The notes under the pieces are model-generated. The model had not been told where the DNA came from and did no database searches. It saw nothing but the letters and a program-made list of their open reading frames with translations. From Aquarana catesbeiana (taxonomy: Eukaryota; Chordata; Amphibia; Anura; Ranidae): a stretch of DNA of 64,000 bases. Below, piece by piece: positions 33,053 to 43,909 of this stretch (the first letter of the stretch is position 1; each line of letters opens with the position of its first letter). Where the stretch lies: NCBI RefSeq assembly GCF_042186555.1, contig NC_133333.1:71001618-71065617 (forward strand). The letters are read 5' to 3'. Position numbers and translations under genes: made by a program.

Positions 33053-33716
33053 CTTGACAGTAGCCCATAATTTAAGCATCAACTTAGACGTAGTAGTAGT
33101 AATCTGCTTATTGGGTCATCCTGAGATGGGTAATCCCTAGCCCCCTAGGTGCTGTAACTGAGAGGCTAAAAGGTACAGTCTAGGATTAGGAACCGCCAAC
33201 CCCACCCGCTTATCTTTACTGTATTGTAAAGTAGCCAGTTTAATTCTGGCTGACTTTTTACGCCATGTAAGGTCTCTCTAAAAAAGTTTCAGTATGCAAA
33301 AAACAGCGGCGAGGTAAACATTGAGCTTTATGACCAATATATAAAAGTTGTGGGACCCAGACCATTTTTATTAGGTTTGTTCTACCTATGACACTGTAAC
33401 TGTTTCTATGACGCTCAGAATCATGGTGGTATCTGTCCAATAGTATCCGTTTTAGTATTGGACCGCCTACACCCAAACCCACACGGGGGAGATTTTAACA
33501 AAAGTCTCTTGCAACGGGAGCTACGGTGGATATAAAACCTAAATGCTACTTCTCCACCTGGCCTCGACTAAGCAAAGAAAAAACCTAAAACCTTATTTAC
33601 CAGGCTTTGTGACCGGAGGCTTTGACAAAGAACTATAAGTTCATCAATCAGTCTCTCTTTTTTCACATAACCTCTAATGGTCTTTTGGTCTACTGCATAA
33701 TCTCCTCCCCCCTTTT
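33053..33716 (-). pseudogene. LINE ORF2 RT C-terminal part (upstream of split)
   Basis: Minus strand. GRTNLIKMVWVPQLLYI (about 33400-33350) is the thumb region of an L1/Tx1 reverse transcriptase, followed by RVGLAVPNPRLY and KLMLKLWATVK at 33100-33060. The last codons join 30083 in frame once the Penelope element and one target copy are removed. Upstream of 33500 no coding is clear. Confidence 0.75.
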
Positions 33717-33721
33717 CTTTC

Positions 33722-34535
33722 TGTCAGGTACCTGGTGGTTGAGCCCAGTATGCAGGGAGTGACTTCTCTTATACCTCTGGCTCGAGAATCCCTGGTAGAG
33801 CAGACAGGGGCTCGGGAGTGCAAAGGGGCACAAATGCCTGACAGTTTAGCAGATGCAGGAGCTGACCCGGACTTCCGATGTGCTGTGAGGAGACCAGTTG
33901 CAGACTGGAGCAGGGACTCGGTAGGAAGCAAGAACAAACTGGGAGCTGGAAACTACACGTAGCAGGGAGGTGTATTGTAGTCCAGGAGAAGCCAACTGGT
34001 AACTGAAGACTGCGGACAGCAAGGAGGTGTTTGTAGTTCAGGAGGATCAGACTGGTAGCTGAAGTCAGCAAACAACTGGGAGGTGTCCTGTATTCCGGAA
34101 CACGAACAGGTGCAGGCAAGCCGGGTCATACACTAGTGGGCAGATGCGGTACAGGAGCAGTAGCCAAGGCGAAGTCTTGTAGAAAGCCGGGTCGGTAACA
34201 GGCAGGCAGCAAAGGACCAAGGAGGAGGCAGAAGAGATGTCAGGACAAGCCGGGATCAGAGACTGGCAGCAAGCAGGGAAGGTCAAGAACAAGCCGGGTA
34301 ACAGGAATCAGGTAAGTAGAATAACAGGCAGCAAGGGGTCTCAGGAAACACTGTAGACCGGACAGCAAGGCAGCATGGTGACAGTTTTCTTAGTGCTTCT
34401 TGGCGCCAAGTGCTGTCACAAGGCCTGCGCACAGTCATTCGCGCTATTGCGCATGCGCCGGATGGCTCTATCAATGGGAACTCGGCACACAGGTCTTCTT
34501 CTTCTATTCTGATTGCTAAAACATCTTCCTTGACA
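33722..34535 (-). repeat. 3' LTR of the sushi-type element
   Basis: Starts TGTCAAGGAAG in element sense (34535) and ends GGTACCTGACA (33722). Compared with the 5' LTR it has a 12-base insertion near 33918 and lacks the TTTAAATA promoter motif near 34388. Confidence 0.9.
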
Positions 34536-34556
34536 TTGCCTCCCTCCAAGGGGCAG
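34536..34556 (-). promoter_or_regulatory. Polypurine tract
   Basis: In element sense the 3' LTR is preceded by CTTGGAGGGAGGCAA, the purine-rich primer site for plus-strand synthesis. Confidence 0.6.
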
Positions 34557-35015
34557 CCTCCGGATGCCCAACTGAGCCATCTTACTTGGGTGAGATTTTT
34601 TAAAGGCCAGAATCAGTCTTTTTGCATGGATATTGGGTTCTGGCTCCCAAGAACTCTCCCCAGGACCATACCCTTTCCACTTCACCAGGTACTGGACTTG
34701 GTTTCGTCTCTTTCTGCAATCCAGAATGGATTCTACCTCGAATTCAACCTCCCCATCGATGAGTACTGGTTCAGGAGGACCGGTGTTTCGGTCAATGAAG
34801 GGATCAGGAACAGTGGGTTTGAGTAAGGCTACATGAAAACCCGTGTGAATCCTGAATGATTCCGGTAGCTTCAATTCGTAGGCCACACTGTTGATTTTCT
34901 TTTTCACAGGGAAGGGACCCACAAACTTAGGGCTCAACATCTTAGAAGGACATGTCAGTTTTAGATTCAGGGTAGACAGCCAAACTTGATCTCCAGGTTC
35001 TAAAGTAAGCTCCAT
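34536..35015 (-). pseudogene. Integrase C-terminus and chromodomain
   Basis: GDQVWLSTLNLKL and LSPKFVGPFPV form the integrase C-terminal (GPY/F-type) region. FEVESILDCRKRRNQ, then YLVKWKGYG and SSWEPEPNI, is a chromodomain with its aromatic residues (about 34785-34650). Chromodomains steer integration to particular chromatin. The frame stays open into the LTR. A stretch between this and the integrase core is replaced by an ATT microsatellite at 35018-35055. Confidence 0.85.
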
Positions 35016-35049
35016 ATTATTATATTATTATTATTAATATATTATTATA

Positions 35050-36444
35050 TTACTGGGTCCTTGTCATTGTTTCCTGGAGTAATTTATTGTTAGTGTTGAA
35101 GAAATTCAGATTCTCTTGAGTGGCTGGTACAGGGCATTCCGGAATGATGTTTGACAAAAACAAAGGGTGAAACCCGTAATTTGCAAAGAATGGAGATTGC
35201 TTTGTGGCAGAATGGACAGAGTTGTATGCGAATTCTGCAAGAGGTAGGAGGGGTACCCAATCATCCTGAGAAAATGAGGAAAAACAAAGCAAGTATTGCT
35301 CCAGCGTTTGGTTTGTCCTTTCTGTCTGGCCATTGGTTTGAGGATGATGGGCGGAGGAGAAGGAAAGGTTGATTTTCAGAATCTTCTTAGAAGTGAACTG
35401 TACCCCACGGTCCAAAATAATATTTGCAGGGATGCCGTGGAGCCTCACAATCTCTTTGATGAAAATTTTTGCAGTTTCAGCAGCAGAGGGGGTACCCCTC
35501 ATTGGCAGAAAGTGAGCCATTTTGGAAAGTCTACCCACATCCACAAAGATGGTAGTGTGCTTTTTTGAGGGTGGCAGCTCAACAATAAAATCCATGGAGA
35601 TCATCCTCCATGGTCTTTCTGGGACAGGTAGTGGCCTCAACAGACCCCAAGCTTTAGACTTGCTGACTTTGTTCTGGATACAGACAGTGCAGGAATCCAC
35701 ATAGTTTTTGCAGTCCTTCAGTAACTGTGGCCACCAAAACATGCGCTGGAGAAGCTCAGATGTCTTGTGCACATCAAAATGACCCGGCCAACTTGTGGTC
35801 ATGGCAGGAGTTAAGAACAGCAACTCGTACCTCCTGAGGTATGAAAATGTTATCTCTGTACCACAGTAGATCATCCCTTGCTTGCAGAGTGACATCAGGG
35901 GAGAGACCCCTTTGGAAGCTTGTTTGATCTGGGCCAGCAAATCCCCTTGGAGCAAGAGAAAGTTTCCTGAGGATAGGATGGTGTCTGGAAGTGAGGAGGC
36001 TTCGGATCCACTGAACATCCGAGAAAGAGCATCTGGCTTGGTGTTCTTCGACCCGGCCTGTAGGTGATGTGAAATGAAAATCGAGTAAAAAAAGAGCGCC
36101 CACCTGACCTGACGTGGTCTCAACCCCTTTGCAGCTTTCAAATACTTGAGTTTCTTGTGGCCTGTATAGACGAGAATCGGATGTGCCGCTCCTTCCAAAA
36201 GGTATTGCCACTCTTCAAGTGCGGCCTTAATTGCCAGTAGTTCTCGGTCACCTACGTCGTAATTCCTCTCAGCTTTGGATAGTTTGCGGGAAAAGAATGC
36301 AACTGGGTGCAAAAGAGCCTTAGGTCCCTGTCTCTGGGAGAGTACCACCCCGACTGCAATCTCCAAAGCGTCCACCTCCAGAATGAATGGTAGTGCTAGA
36401 TCAGGATGTTTTAGAACCGATGCAGAAGTAAACAGATCCTTCAA
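35050..36444 (-). pseudogene. Sushi-type pol: RNase H and integrase core
   Basis: RNase H begins with PFILEVDALEIAVG (Asp present), RELLAIKAALEEW and DALSR. The integrase has a zinc-binding end, readable in part (CTVCIQNK), then catalytic residues: Asp in ISMDFIVELP, Asp in ILDRGVQFTS and Glu in HPQTNGQTERTNQ. A short segment after QFTSKK is deleted compared with relatives. The 464-codon frame is otherwise open. It overlaps the RT frame upstream, with a frameshift at about 36440. Confidence 0.85.
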
Positions 36445-37426
36445 GGTTACAAAGGCTGCCTGAGCTTCGGGAGACCAGTGGAATCGAGTGCCCTGCTTGG
36501 TTAATTTCGTGATGGGGGGAAATGATAGTAGAAAATCCTCTTATAAACTTCCGGTAAAAATTTGCAAAGCCCATAAAGCGTTGAATACCCTTTTTATCAG
36601 TAGGGGCTGGCCAGTCCAGAATGGCAGAGATCTTCTGAGGGTCCATTTTGATACCCTCCACAGAAATAATCAGTCCCAGGAACTGGATGCTTTGTTGTTC
36701 AAACACACACTTCTCAGGTTTTGCATACAGGCCGTGGCATCGAAGTCGTGTTAGTACATATTTAACATGTTCACGTTGCTTAATCAGGGAGGGAGAGAAG
36801 ATCAGGATGTCATCTAAGTATACAATGACAAACAAGTCAAGATAGTCTCTGAAAATGTCATTCACAATGTGTTGGAATGTGGCAGGGGCGTTGCAAAGAC
36901 CAAAGGGCATGACTAAATATTCAAAATGCCCGAACCGCGTCTTTCATTCATCCCCACTCTGGATGCGGACTGGATTGTAAGCCCCACGAAGATCCAGTTT
37001 GGTGAATATTGCTGCAGTTCCCAGTCTTTGAAATAATTCAGGTACCAAAGGAAGGGGCCACCGGTTCTTTATCATGATTTTATTAAGTTCCCGATAATCT
37101 ACGCAGGGGCGTAGAGAGTGGTCCTTCTCCACAAAGAAAATTCCTGCTCCTGCTGGGGAGGTAGAAGTCCGGATGAACCCCTTTTCCAGGTTGTTGTCTA
37201 TATAAGTCTTTAGGGTCCCTAACTCCAGTCCCGTTAAGGGCAAGATTCTCCCAAAAGGAATTTCTGCTCCGGGCAGAAGTTCAACCGGGCAGTCGTACGG
37301 CCTTTGAGGAGGAAGAGTATCTTCACCTTTCTTGCTGAAGACATCCAGGAAACTGTGGTAAACTTCGGGGACGGCTTGACGGGGTCTCAGAATCTGCTTC
37401 CATGCATAACAGGGGAGATGGGGCAT
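36401..37426 (-). pseudogene. Sushi-type pol: reverse transcriptase
   Basis: The first block (37426-36944) holds FLDVFSKKGEDTLPP, PAGAGIFFVEKDHSLRPCVDYRELN and FTKLDLRGAYN. It stops at 36944 after SGDE. The second block (36910-36401) has MPFGLCNAPATFQ, the catalytic YLDDILIFS and LGLIISVEGI. The break between the two is one stop or frame change near 36930. All core polymerase motifs are otherwise present. Confidence 0.85.
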
Positions 37427-38813
37427 CAGCAGTCTCCAACAAGCAGTGTTGATGGCAATAAGGACAGAGGAAGCTGATCTTCCTGGAAATCCAATCAGTT
37501 TGTGGGCTGTGAGCCCTCAGCCAAGGCATGCCTAGAATGATGGGGAACAATGGAGATTCAATGATATCTAGGCACAGTAATTCTTGGTGATTACCGGCAA
37601 TGGTGGTTTGTAGTGGTACAGTTTGTTGTATGACTGGCCCAGACTTGAGAGCTGAACCATCGTCCAAATGTACTGAAAGTCCTTTTGCTCTAGGCCGCAG
37701 GGGGGGGGTGTTATCTGGTGACAAAGGATAAGTCCATGAAACCGCTGCAGGCTCCTGAGTCAATGATAGCAGTGACCTTGGTATTCCCTCCTGGGAGCTG
37801 TAAAAGAATGGAAACCAACAGGTGAGAAGAATTATTAAGCAAAGCAGGTGTAAGAGCAGGAGAGAGATGGTGAGGCATTTACGGAGCTTAGTGAGGCAAG
37901 TCCTCACATAGTGTCCCGGTTCTCCGCAATAGAGACAAAGATTACTGTTCGGCTGGCGTTGCCATTCTTCAGGTGTAAGAGAAGGGCGCAGTAAGCCTAA
38001 CTGCATTGGCTCGGAGGTATCAGGAGTAGAGGTTACTGGAGCTGAAGAGGCAGAGTGGGGAAAACTAGGTACACAAGGAAGCATCCAGACTGGACGAGAA
38101 GGACCGGAAGAACGTTCAGACCTTTGTTCCCTTAGTCGTCTATCAATTTGAATGGACAGGTTAATGAGGGCATCTAAAGTCTCTGGGGTGCCCACTTGGG
38201 CTAGCTCGTCCTTTAGTGGTTCAGAAAGGCCCATGCAAAACTGGTAACACAGGGCGGCGTAGTTCCAGTTTGTGTCGGAACTCCAACACCTGAACTCAGA
38301 TACATAGTCATCTGCTGGTCTACGGCCTTGCTGTAAGGTATGCAGGGCCGCTTCCGTGGTGGCAGTCAGTTGCGGATCCTCGTAAAGCTGAGACATAGCT
38401 TGGAAGAAGGTGCTCAAATTATTGAAAGAGGCATCCTTTTGCTCCAGAAGACAATGGGCCCATGACTGAGGTTCCCCCAGCAGCAGGGAGATGACAAAGC
38501 CCACTTTGGATACAATAGAAAAAGTCCTTGGCTGCAGGGCGAAGAAAAGTTTGCAGGCATTACGGAACGCTCTGAATTTACTACTATTCCCAGAGAATCT
38601 TTTAGGTGTGGGGACCTTGGGTTCAGGCGGCAACATCACCACTGAAGGTGCAGCAGAAGTTCCGGATGAGGATGGTGCAGATGCGGACAGAACCTGAACA
38701 CGTTCCTCCAGCCGGTTATAGCCTTCTTGCAGGTTCTTTACAGCCTGAGTAAGTCCAGCAAGGTGACGGCAAAGTTCATCCATAGGAGAAGCTCCCTGCG
38801 TGGGCTCAGACAT
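37427..38813 (-). pseudogene. Sushi-type gag and protease
   Basis: Gag starts at ATG 38813, only 14 bases from the LTR. A coiled-coil-like N-terminus (LAGLTQAVKNLQEG) is followed by a capsid-like domain (PTPKRFSGNSSKFRAFRN to about residue 230) and a CCHC zinc knuckle CLYCGEPGHYVRTC near 37930-37890. After it the frame shifts. A protease active site IIDSGACSGFMD is readable in another frame at about 37770-37735, and the end of the protease, PIILGMPWL, is back in the first frame near 37540. A run of G at 37700-37708 is one likely slip site. Confidence 0.85.
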
Positions 38814-38826
38814 GGCTGTCCGGTAC
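38814..38826 (-). promoter_or_regulatory. Primer binding site for self-priming
   Basis: In element sense the LTR is followed by GTACCGGACAGCC. This does not begin TGG as tRNA-primed sites do. Nine bases, ACCGGACAG, are complementary to CTGTCCGGT in the LTR at 39452-39444, about 32 bases downstream of the TATA-like site. Tf1/sushi elements are known to prime from the folded 5' end of their own RNA. Confidence 0.6.
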
Positions 38827-39624
38827 TGTCACGTACCTGGTGGTTGAGCCCAGTATGCAGGGAGCGGCTTCTCGTATACCTCTGGCTCAAGAACCCCTGA
38901 TAGAGCAGACAGGGGCTCGGGAGTGCAAAGGGGCACAAGTGCCTGACAGGATAGCAGATGCAGGGGCTGACCCGGACTTCCGATGTGCTGTGAGGAGACC
39001 AGTTGCAGACTGGAGCAGGAACAAACTGGAAGCTGGAAACAACACGCAGCAGGGAGGTGTATTGTAGTCCAGGAGAAGCCAACTGGTAACTGAAGACTGC
39101 GGACAGCAAGGAGGTGTTTGCAGTTCAGGAGGATCAGACTGGTAGCTTAAGTCAGCAAACAACTGGAAGGTGTCCTGTAGTCCGGAACACAAACAGGTGC
39201 AGGCAAGCCGGGTCATACACTGGTGGGAAGATGCGGTACAGGAGCAGTAGCCAAGGTGAAGTCGTGTAGCAAACTGGGTCGGTAACAGGCGGGCAGCAAA
39301 GGACCAAGGAGGAGGCAGAAGAGACGTCAGGACAGGCCAGTATCAGAGACTGTCAGCAAGCAGGGAAGGTCAAGAACAAGCCGGGTAACAGGAATCGGGT
39401 AAGTAGAATAACAGGCAGCAAGGGGTCTCAGGAAACGCTGTAGACCGGACAGTAAGGCAGCATGGTGACAGTCTCCTTTAAATAGTGCTTCTTGGCGCAA
39501 AGTGCTGTCACAAGGCGCAACCATCGTTCGCGCTATTGCGCATGCACCGGACGGTTCTTTCAATGGGAACTCTGTGCACAGGTCGTCTAATGCCATTCTG
39601 ATTGCTAAAACGTCTTCCTTGACA
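38827..39624 (-). repeat. 5' LTR of the sushi-type element
   Basis: In element sense it starts TGTCAAGGAAGACG (39624) and ends GGTACGTGACA (38827). It contains the TATA-like motif and the putative self-primer. Confidence 0.9.
39444..39484 (-). promoter_or_regulatory. Putative LTR promoter and self-primer
   Basis: TATTTAAA runs from 39484 to 39477 in element sense. About 32 bases on, at 39452-39444, is CTGTCCGGT, complementary to the primer binding site. If transcription starts there, the self-primer is the first part of the RNA. Confidence 0.5.
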
Positions 39625-39713
39625 CTTTCCCTTTTTCACTTCTTTTTCCCTTTCCTTTCACCAAATTTTCCCAGTCATCTTAATAATATTGGCTTACTGT
39701 TATCTGCCTTTAA

Positions 39714-40868
39714 CCACCTCACGCCCGCCCGCCGTCATATGACGTAACGGACTTTGAGCGGGTATATCTGAATGATGCCTGTAGCTACAGACATCATTCA
39801 GATATTGCCGGTTTCAGCTGGCGATTCCCTACAACATAAGAACGATCATAGCGGCTGTTCCACCACTTGATCGTTCTTGCGGGAGGCGAGAGGGGACTCC
39901 CCCCCTCCTGCCGCCCTCTGGTGCTTCTACCAACTCACCGCTACGATCGGTGAGTCGGACAGAGGATCCGGTGCACCAGATGGTCGCCTGAGTCTCTGTG
40001 ATCGTCGGAGGCCAGGAGCGATGTTATGATGTCACGCCCGGCCTCTGCCTTCAAAAAAGTGGCGCTGCTTTGGCTGGGAAGCAGCAGTCGGTTTATTTTT
40101 TTATTTTTATTTCAGGCTTCCCAGCCTAGTGGTGAGATGTGGGGTCTTATTGACCCCATATCTCACTATAAAGAGGACCTGTCATGTCATATTCCTGTTA
40201 CAAGGGATGTTTACATTCCTTGTAATAGGAATAAAAGTGATCATTTTTTTTTTCAAAAACGTGTCAAAAAAAAAAAAAAAAATGTATAATTAACAATAAA
40301 TAACAAAAAAATGTTTTAAAGCGCCCCTGTCCCCGTGTGCTCTCACGCACAAGCGAACGCATACGTAAGTCCCGCCCACACATTAAAACGGTGTTCAAAC
40401 CATACATGTGAGGTATCAACACGAACGTTGGAGCGAGAGCAATAATTTTGTCCCTAGACCTCCTCTGTAACTCAAAACATGTAACCAGTAAAAAAATTTC
40501 GAGCGTCGCCTATGGGGATTTTTAAGTACCGAACTTTGGCGCCATTCCACGAGCGTGTGCAATTTTGAAGCGTGACATGTTAGGTATCTATTTACTGTGC
40601 GTAACTTCATCTTTCACAATATGCAAAAACATTGGGCTAATGTTACTGTTTTTTTTTTACAGCACAAAACTGTTTTTTTTTTCACAAAAAAAACGCGTTC
40701 GAAAAATTGCTGCACAAATACTGTTGCAACAACTGCCATTGTATTCTAGGGTCTTTGCTAAAAAAAAAACATATATAATGTTTGGGGTTCTATGTAATTT
40801 TCTAGCAAAAAAATTATGATTTTTAGAAATAGGAGAGAAATGTCAGAATTGGCCTGGGTGGCAAGTGG
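39714..40868 (+). mobile_element. Complete TTAA-flanked piggyBac-type MITE
   Basis: An 1155-base element between TTAA 39710-39713 and TTAA 40869-40872, with ends CCACCTCACGCCC and GGGTGGCAAGTGG. It is the best reference copy in the window. It has an inner inverted pair (GAATGATGCCTGTAGCTACAGACATCATTC-like hairpin near 39768-39802), A and T runs, and no coding capacity. Confidence 0.8.
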
Positions 40869-40872
40869 TTAA

Positions 40873-42213
40873 AAATGTTTAACGTGTTCTATATGTATAT
40901 TACCATTATGTTTTTTATGTATGGTTCTCCCTATTTTTGAAATCATCCATGTTCCTCCTTTTTTTCTGCAGATTCTGTTTTTGACTCTTTTAAACAATAA
41001 CAATATGTACAGATGACGATCCCACGTCCCGTCAGTCCAAGTTTGTTGGAAACTCCAATCGTATATAATAATTTTTCTTCTTTTTATATTTTTCTTTCTT
41101 ATATTTACATCTACCTTCTACTTACTATACCATCTTTGCAAATGTTGGACTGTCTCTGTTTTTGGCTTGGGTGGGTGCTGCTCTCCCCTTCTAGTGGTGT
41201 GGCTCGCTGGCGCTCCCTGGCACAGGGGGGCCTCCGCTGCTCGTCTTGTTGGAGACTGAGGCAGTACTTTGCGGCAAGTGTGCGCATGCGCTGGGATTTC
41301 GGTTCTTCGCGCCTGCGCACTGGCCTCTCTCCATTCTTCTTCCATCCGTTGCCACCCACCCTCTGTGTCAGCGGCCTACGTCAATGTCTGACGTCATCGC
41401 GTCAGCTGACGAGGGGACGCCGCGCCGGCTGGGGAGCCGTGAAGGGAGGGTCTCCCACACACAGGAGTGTTATTCACACAGGTGTCTGGATGTTCCGTAG
41501 ACGAGTCACCAGGCTGTATTTCTTTGTCCTCTGACGTTTCAAACTACTGGGATTGGTTGCCTTCTTTTTACCACTCCCATCGCTGAGCTATTTAACACAG
41601 GTATGTGCAGCACATTATTGCTGCACAGCCGAAATGAGCATTACCCCTGCATGGATGTGAGAGGAATATCCAGGAAAAAGGTTAGAAACAAATACCCTTT
41701 TTCTTATATACATGTAGCCTACTCATCTATATACTTATATTTTTTGATCCACTTTCTGCTATGTGGATGGATATACTCTTTAGATTGCCCCCTAGGGAGA
41801 TTTTTTGTGTCTCTGTGACTCTCCCGTTTGCATTCTTGCTTTGATCTTTTTTCTTATATCCCAGCAGTGGTTTATATACATGTGTTTTTTTTTTTGTCTC
41901 CCTTTTTGCCTGTCAGATTCGCACCCTCTGTGTCTTTTTGGCGGTTCCTGTGAGCTCTGACCTGCTGCTCCACCCTGGGGGTACAGTTCACTCTTAGCCT
42001 CAAATAGAGACCTGTCCCACATCTAAACTTACCTTATATTGAAGAGGGTATTGAGATCCATCTGATTGGGGTCACCCTAGAGTTGTAATCCAACTTAGTG
42101 GACCTCCGGACGTGGGAATCCATCTACCTACATTATTGCTGTGTATTATCTTCACTGTAGAGGAACATGCGATCTGTGAGTACCTACCTATATAGTACAT
42201 ACCGTGGTGTATG
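40873..42213. other. Unassigned interval
   Basis: No protein or known repeat end recognised. It has T-rich sequence to 41110, a CpG-rich part at 41150-41480 with TGACGTCA near 41389, and T-rich sequence again. The layout resembles the non-coding 5' or 3' part of a retroelement, but nothing confirms this. Confidence 0.3.
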
Positions 42214-42221
42214 CCTGCCTC

Positions 42222-42838
42222 CAGGGGCGTTGCTAGAGGGTGGCTTTTGGTGCTGTAGCCCCGAATCTGGGGCCAATAGCCCTGAGTCTCTGCAGGGGTC
42301 CCCAAAGGGGAAGGGAGGCTCTCTGGGGACCCTTATGTAAGTGGGGGGCTCTCTGGGGACCCTGATGCAAGGGAGAGGCTCTCCGGGGTCCCTGATTTTA
42401 AGGCAGAGGCTCTCTAAGGACCAAGATTTAAGGGGGAGGCTCTCTGGGGAGCCTAATGTAAGAGGGGCTCCCTGGGAACCCTGATGTAAATGGGGGGCCC
42501 TCTGGGTACCCTGATGAAAGGGAGAGGCTCTCTAATGACTCTGATGTAAGGAGGCTCCTCTCTGGGGACCCTGATGTAAGGGGGGACTCTCTGGGGACCC
42601 TGATGTAAGGGGGGACTCTCTGGGGACCCTGATGTAAGGGGGGACTCTCTGGGGACCCTGATGTAAGGGGGGCTCTCTGGGGACCCTGATGTAAGGGGGG
42701 GGCTCTCTGGGGATATATATACACACACACGTATAGTACTGTATATACATGTGTATGCCCGCCCAAGCATATGACTTTCTTTACTACGCTGCTATGGGCT
42801 CTAGCCCCAGATCTTTTGTAGACCTAGCAACGCCCCTG
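42222..42838. mobile_element. hAT-type MITE with exact 8-bp target duplication
   Basis: The inverted ends CAGGGGCGTTGCTAG / CTAGCAACGCCCCTG are flanked by CCTGCCTC at 42214-42221 and 42839-42846. The 8-bp duplication and CAGGG-type ends indicate hAT. Subterminal GGGGC...AGCCC motifs are also inverted. The inside is almost entirely a minisatellite. No coding sequence. Confidence 0.9.
42305..42715. repeat. Minisatellite inside the hAT MITE
   Basis: About 14 units of roughly 29 bases based on CTCTCTGGGGACCCTGATGT plus AAGGGGGG. Units on the right (42560-42715) are most alike. Confidence 0.9.
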
Positions 42839-43135
42839 CCTGCCTCTCTGAAAAACGAATTCTTATATGTATAAATTTACTGTCTATTTACTGGTTGGTT
42901 ATTTATATATGTATATATGTCCTTTTCTTGATAGAAATATAACAGCATGCTTTGCCTGAACCCCTGAACAAGGAAGTACATATATCATGAAAAGAAACAA
43001 ACCTTTTTGTGTTTTCTGAAACATGTAGGGTTTTTTTTGTTGCAGCTACAATTTGTCTCTGACCTTTGGTTCCCAGAGTCATTGTTCGCTGCAGAATTTA
43101 GCAGCTGTATTTCTATATTCCTGTTCCCATTTTCA

Positions 43136-43909
43136 GATTCCTCTTAATAACCGTACTCCGTGGTGCACCACACGTTTCCCCCAGCCTCTCACCTCTAGCG
43201 AAGACCCCTAGGGTCAAGTCGAGCCTGCAATCGGGAAGTGGATGAAACACCATCAATCGATCAGTCTCCTCCGTTCGTCACAGGTCTGGCAAATCTCCAA
43301 ATGGAAGGCCTCAATTTCGGCAAGTTGGGTGGAGGCATGCAATAGAAAGGAGTATCCCCATTGTGCAGTATCCAAACAGGTTTATTCAAAACATAGTAAC
43401 TTACATATACAGCATAAAATGAACAGCACAGATCCCAGTACTTTCGGTCTCGGACGCAGTCAGAAGTGATGACACCTGACTCTTCCCTGACGCGTATCCT
43501 CACCGCCCACGTGACTTTCAAAGTCACGTGGGCGGTGACGATACGTGTCAGGGAAGAGTCAGGTGTCATCACTTCTTGCCGCCGCAGCCGAGACCGGAAG
43601 TACTGGGATCTGTGCTGTTCATTTTATGCTGTATATGTAAGTTTCTATGTTGTTTTGAATAAACCTGTTTTGAATACTGCACAATGGGGATACTCCTTTC
43701 TATTGCATGCCTACACCCAACTTGCCGAACTTGACGCCTTCCATTTGGAGATTTGCCAGACCTGTGACAATCGGAGGAGACTGATCAATTGCTGGTGTTT
43801 CATCCAAACCCTGATTGCAGGCTCGACTTGACCCTAGGTGTCTTTGCTAGAGGTGAGAGGCTGGGGGAAACGTGTGGTGCGCCACGAAGTATGGTTATTA
43901 AGAGGAATC
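43136..43909. repeat. Long near-perfect palindrome
   Basis: Arms 43136-43518 and 43520-43909 are inverted copies with a centre at GTGACTTTCAAAGTCAC and almost no spacer. Both arms hold CTTCCCTGACGCG-like sequence near the centre and AATAAACCTGTTT further out. No coding signal. The TGATGACACCTGAC...GACGCGTATC motif recalls Penelope-like 3' regions, so an inverted pair of such ends is possible. Confidence 0.85.

Larger units (their letters stand above)
33722..39624 (-). mobile_element. Chromodomain Ty3/Gypsy element, Tf1/sushi type
   Basis: A complete insertion on the minus strand: 5' LTR 38827-39624, gag, protease, RT/RNase H, integrase with chromodomain, purine tract and 3' LTR 33722-34535. 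The 5-bp target duplication is CTTTC at 33717-33721 and 39625-39629. The LTRs differ at about one base in 15 to 20 in the part I compared, so the copy is not recent. The gag type (PTPKRFSGNSSKFRAF) and the chromodomain fit the sushi group, whose relatives gave rise to mammalian PEG10/RTL genes. Confidence 0.9.

Noticed and set aside
42305..42715. Possible CRISPR array
   Set aside because: Units are contiguous tandem repeats without unique spacers, in a vertebrate-type sequence with no cas genes.
42428..42770. Pro/Ser/Arg repeat proteins on the minus strand
   Set aside because: They come from the 29-base minisatellite in the hAT MITE. Three frames give similar repeats, so no real gene is indicated.
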